A stretch of DNA of 26,366 nt. Origin: CAHJXF01 sp038240015. Its GTDB lineage: Bacteria > Pseudomonadota > Gammaproteobacteria > Burkholderiales > Burkholderiaceae_D. The stretch spans positions 1 through 26,366 of the forward strand of contig JBBSEF010000041.1 of NCBI GenBank assembly GCA_038240015.1, read 5' to 3'. Shown here piece by piece: positions 24,500 through 26,366 of the stretch. The first letter of the stretch is position 1. Each line of letters begins with the position of its first letter. The position numbers and the translations under genes were made by a program. The notes beneath the pieces were generated by a model. The model was not told where the DNA came from. It did not search any database and saw nothing but the letters and a program-made list of their open reading frames with translations.

Positions 24500-24988
24500 T
24501 CACAAGAGGTCGGGATCGAACACGGTGCGCAGCGCCCATTCGCCATTGCCGTCGCGCGCTCGGCGAACCAGCCACCATGCTGCGGCCTTCTTCACGCTCC
24601 AGTCGCCATCGGAGTCGCTGAGCAAGCGTCGCGCGACCTGACCGATCCACGGTTGATGCCCGACCATCACGATCAATGGCGCGTCGCCGTTGCATGCGAT
24701 GACCGCGTCTTCGAGTGCCGCGAACACGTCGTTCGCGCTCGAGCCCGGTGCGAGCCGTTGATCGATCTCGACGTGCAAGGAGGTCCTGGCGACCAGGGGT
24801 TCGGCCGTTTGGCGCGCACGCAATGCGGGGCTGACGACAAGGCGCGTGTTGTCGCGCATGCGCTTGGCCAGCGCCCGCGCCACGCGCGAGGCGTCGCGCT
24901 TGCCTTGCGCAGTCAGCGCGCGCGCGAGGTCGGGCGCACTGTCTTCGGCTTCGGCGTGACGCCAGAGAAAAAGATGGATGGTCTGCAT
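24500..24988 (-). CDS. sixA: SixA-type phosphohistidine phosphatase
   Basis: A 162-residue histidine-phosphatase-superfamily protein. The catalytic RHA motif is at residues 10-12 (FLWRHAEAE), the conserved Arg in SPALRARQTAEPL, and the second His111 in VMVGHQPWIGQVARRL. Size and the RHAEA form fit SixA, which removes phosphate from His on phosphotransfer proteins. It begins 19 bp after dgkA on the same strand and probably belongs to the glycosyltransferase-dgkA operon. The ribosome binding site is weak. A gap of 122 bp with its own promoter separates it from olsB. Confidence 0.88.
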   Translation of the reverse strand: MQTIHLFLWRHAEAEDSAPDLARALTAQGKRDASRVARALAKRMRDNTRLVVSPALRARQTAEPLVARTSLHVEIDQRLAPGSSANDVFAALEDAVIACNGDAPLIVMVGHQPWIGQVARRLLSDSDGDWSVKKAAAWWLVRRARDGNGEWALRTVFDPDLL

Positions 24989-25007
24989 GGGTTTTCACCA
25001 GGATTCG

Positions 25008-25472
25008 TCATGTCCAATGCGCGATGCGCGACATCACGACCGGCCCGGCAATCAATAGCCATGTGAGGATACACAGCATCAGCGCGAGAAACACCGCGGC
25101 GCTGCCCAGATCTTTCGCGCGACCCGAGAGCCGGTGATGATCGAGCGAGATGCGGTCGACGGCCGCTTCGATGCTGGAGTTGACGAGCTCGACGATCAGC
25201 ACCAACATGACCGCGCCGATCAGCGCGAGTGTGTCGAGAGCGGGCAGGCGAAGTGCGCAGGCGAGCGGCACCAGCACGACGGCGAGAATCAGCTCCTGCC
25301 GGAACGCGCTCTCGACACGCAGGGCCAGTGCGAGTCCGCGCATCGAGTAACGCAACGCATTCCAGATACGACCGGGACCGCCGATGCTCTTGTACGGGCT
25401 CTCGCGCTCGTGAATCTCGAGGGTTATTCCGGCTTCGTCGATCGCTGGATGCACGCGATCGCGCTCGCTCAT
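25008..25472 (-). CDS. dgkA: Diacylglycerol kinase (DgkA family)
   Basis: An integral membrane kinase of 154 residues that phosphorylates diacylglycerol to phosphatidic acid with ATP. The signature ELVNSSIEAAVDRISLDHHRLSGRAKDLGSA (from residue 95) carries the catalytic Glu and the SGRAKD motif. Three membrane helices flank it: about 59-76, 80-98 and 125-147. The N-terminal 30 residues are an extension compared with the 121-residue E. coli enzyme. ATG 25472 overlaps the stop of the upstream glycosyltransferase gene (ATGA), so the two are coupled. Pairing a diacylglycerol kinase with a glycosyltransferase suggests control of a common diacylglycerol pool. Confidence 0.92.
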   Translation of the reverse strand: MSERDRVHPAIDEAGITLEIHERESPYKSIGGPGRIWNALRYSMRGLALALRVESAFRQELILAVVLVPLACALRLPALDTLALIGAVMLVLIVELVNSSIEAAVDRISLDHHRLSGRAKDLGSAAVFLALMLCILTWLLIAGPVVMSRIAHWT

Positions 25473-26366
25473 GACGGCGCGCTTTCTCCGCCGATCAGTT
25501 CGCGATCCGGTCGCACCGCGCTCGCGCCGGCGATGGGATGAAGGTGGGCAAGGAATTGCCGGGTGCACGCTTCCCACGAATAGCGCTCGGCATGCGCGCG
25601 AGCAGTCGGTCGATCTATCGTAAGAGCTTTCAGACAGGCGGCCTGGAGATCGTCATCGAGCGCGCCGGCAGGGGAGTCGCCGATGACGTCGATCGGTCCG
25701 GTCACCGGATAGGCGGCGACCGGACATCCACACGCAAGGGCTTCGAGCAGCACCAGCCCGAAGGTGTCGGTCCTGCTCGGAAAGACAAAGACGTCGGCCG
25801 CGTTGTAGACCTCGGCCAGTTGCGTCTGATCGAGCACACCCGTGAAGCGCGCGTTCGGATATTCGAGGCGCAGCCGCGGCAGCAGCGGGCCTTCGCCCGC
25901 GACCCATTTGCTGCCCGGCAGATCGAGTTCGAGAAAGGCCTCGATATTTTTTTCGACCGCGATTCGGCCGACGTAGAGAAAGATCGGAGGACGCAAATCG
26001 TTGCGCGCTCGCGCTCCGGGCTTGAAGACGTCGAGCTCCACGCCGCGCGACCACAGCACGACGCGCTCGGCGGCGAAGCCCGCGGCCTCGAGGTCGGCTT
26101 TGACGACGCGTGTAGGAACCAGGATCGCGTGCGATCGACCGTGGAACCAGCGCAGGAAGCGATAGGTGATCGCCAGCGGCACGCCGATGCGCGCCTTGAC
26201 GTATTCGGGAAAGCGCGTGTGATACGCGGTCGTGAACGGCAGGCGATGCTTGATCGCATGGGCGCGCGCGGCGATGCCGAGCGGACCCTCGGTGGCGACG
26301 TGAATCGCATCGGGCTTGGCGTCGGCGATGCGCTGGTTGACGCGGCGTTTCGGAAAAATGGACAGA
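25469..26366 (-). CDS. GT4-family glycosyltransferase, 5' end beyond the window
   Basis: The minus-strand frame is open to the window edge, so the start is missing; about 298 C-terminal residues are visible. The GT-B fold includes HVATEGPLGIAARAHAIKH and FTTAYHTRFPEYV in the acceptor domain, LVPTRVVKADLEAAGF and VVLWSRGVELDVFKP, and the nucleotide-sugar domain PIFLYVGRIAVEKNIEAFL, then the EX7E-like region TDTFGLVLLEALACGCPVAAYPV. Such GT4 enzymes include mannosyl- and diacylglycerol glucosyl/glucuronosyl-transferases (Agt type). Its overlap with dgkA and nearness to olsB favour a lipid acceptor, which is an inference. The sugar donor cannot be read from the sequence. Confidence 0.85.
   Translation of the reverse strand, partial: LSIFPKRRVNQRIADAKPDAIHVATEGPLGIAARAHAIKHRLPFTTAYHTRFPEYVKARIGVPLAITYRFLRWFHGRSHAILVPTRVVKADLEAAGFAAERVVLWSRGVELDVFKPGARARNDLRPPIFLYVGRIAVEKNIEAFLELDLPGSKWVAGEGPLLPRLRLEYPNARFTGVLDQTQLAEVYNAADVFVFPSRTDTFGLVLLEALACGCPVAAYPVTGPIDVIGDSPAGALDDDLQAACLKALTIDRPTARAHAERYSWEACTRQFLAHLHPIAGASAVRPDRELIGGESAPS

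Overview
The window is GC-rich DNA that looks like a Burkholderiales (Betaproteobacteria) chromosome. The evidence is the protein types: an RF2 with programmed frameshift, a class II lysyl-tRNA synthetase, a RelA with the EFDD motif, divergent ppk/ppx, an OlsB-like acyltransferase and a TAXI solute receptor. The genus cannot be fixed from sequence reading alone.

Layout. 1-1040: 3' part of a TAXI-type TRAP receptor with a frameshift. 1078-2182: prfB with its +1 recoding site. 2207-3402: a small EamA-like membrane protein overlapping an SDR. 3403-8573: an accessory block lying between prfB and lysS, two genes commonly neighbours in Betaproteobacteria. It holds a frameshifted copD tail, a vapC relic, a PHB-depolymerase-type esterase with a ribbon-helix-helix (RHH) protein (minus strand), an amidase with different codon use (minus strand) and an intact antitoxin/PIN toxin pair. 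Four copies of a 27-bp palindrome (9-bp arm, 9-bp spacer, 9-bp arm, all in the same orientation) mark the block boundaries at 3410, 3730, 5763 and 7800. 8570-14701: lysS, an FAD oxidoreductase and a very large internally duplicated CPBP membrane protease. 14702-17163: a hotdog thioesterase divergent from a marR-MFS efflux operon. 17235-19601: relA. 19615-23368: divergent ppk and ppx. 23442-26366: minus-strand olsB, sixA, dgkA and a GT4 glycosyltransferase running off the right edge.

How the genes fit together. The right third is about phosphate and stress: ppGpp synthesis (RelA), polyphosphate synthesis and breakdown, phosphohistidine phosphatase, and genes for phosphorus-free or glycosylated membrane lipids with diacylglycerol recycling. 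The middle is translation (RF2, LysRS) interrupted by accessory cargo. The most interesting structural points are the repeated palindrome at every accessory-block boundary, and the fact that the toxin gene overlaps the lysS start codon by 4 nt with no visible ribosome binding site for lysS. This suggests that an essential synthetase is now expressed through a toxin-antitoxin operon. No tRNA, rRNA, CRISPR array, transposase or integrase was found.
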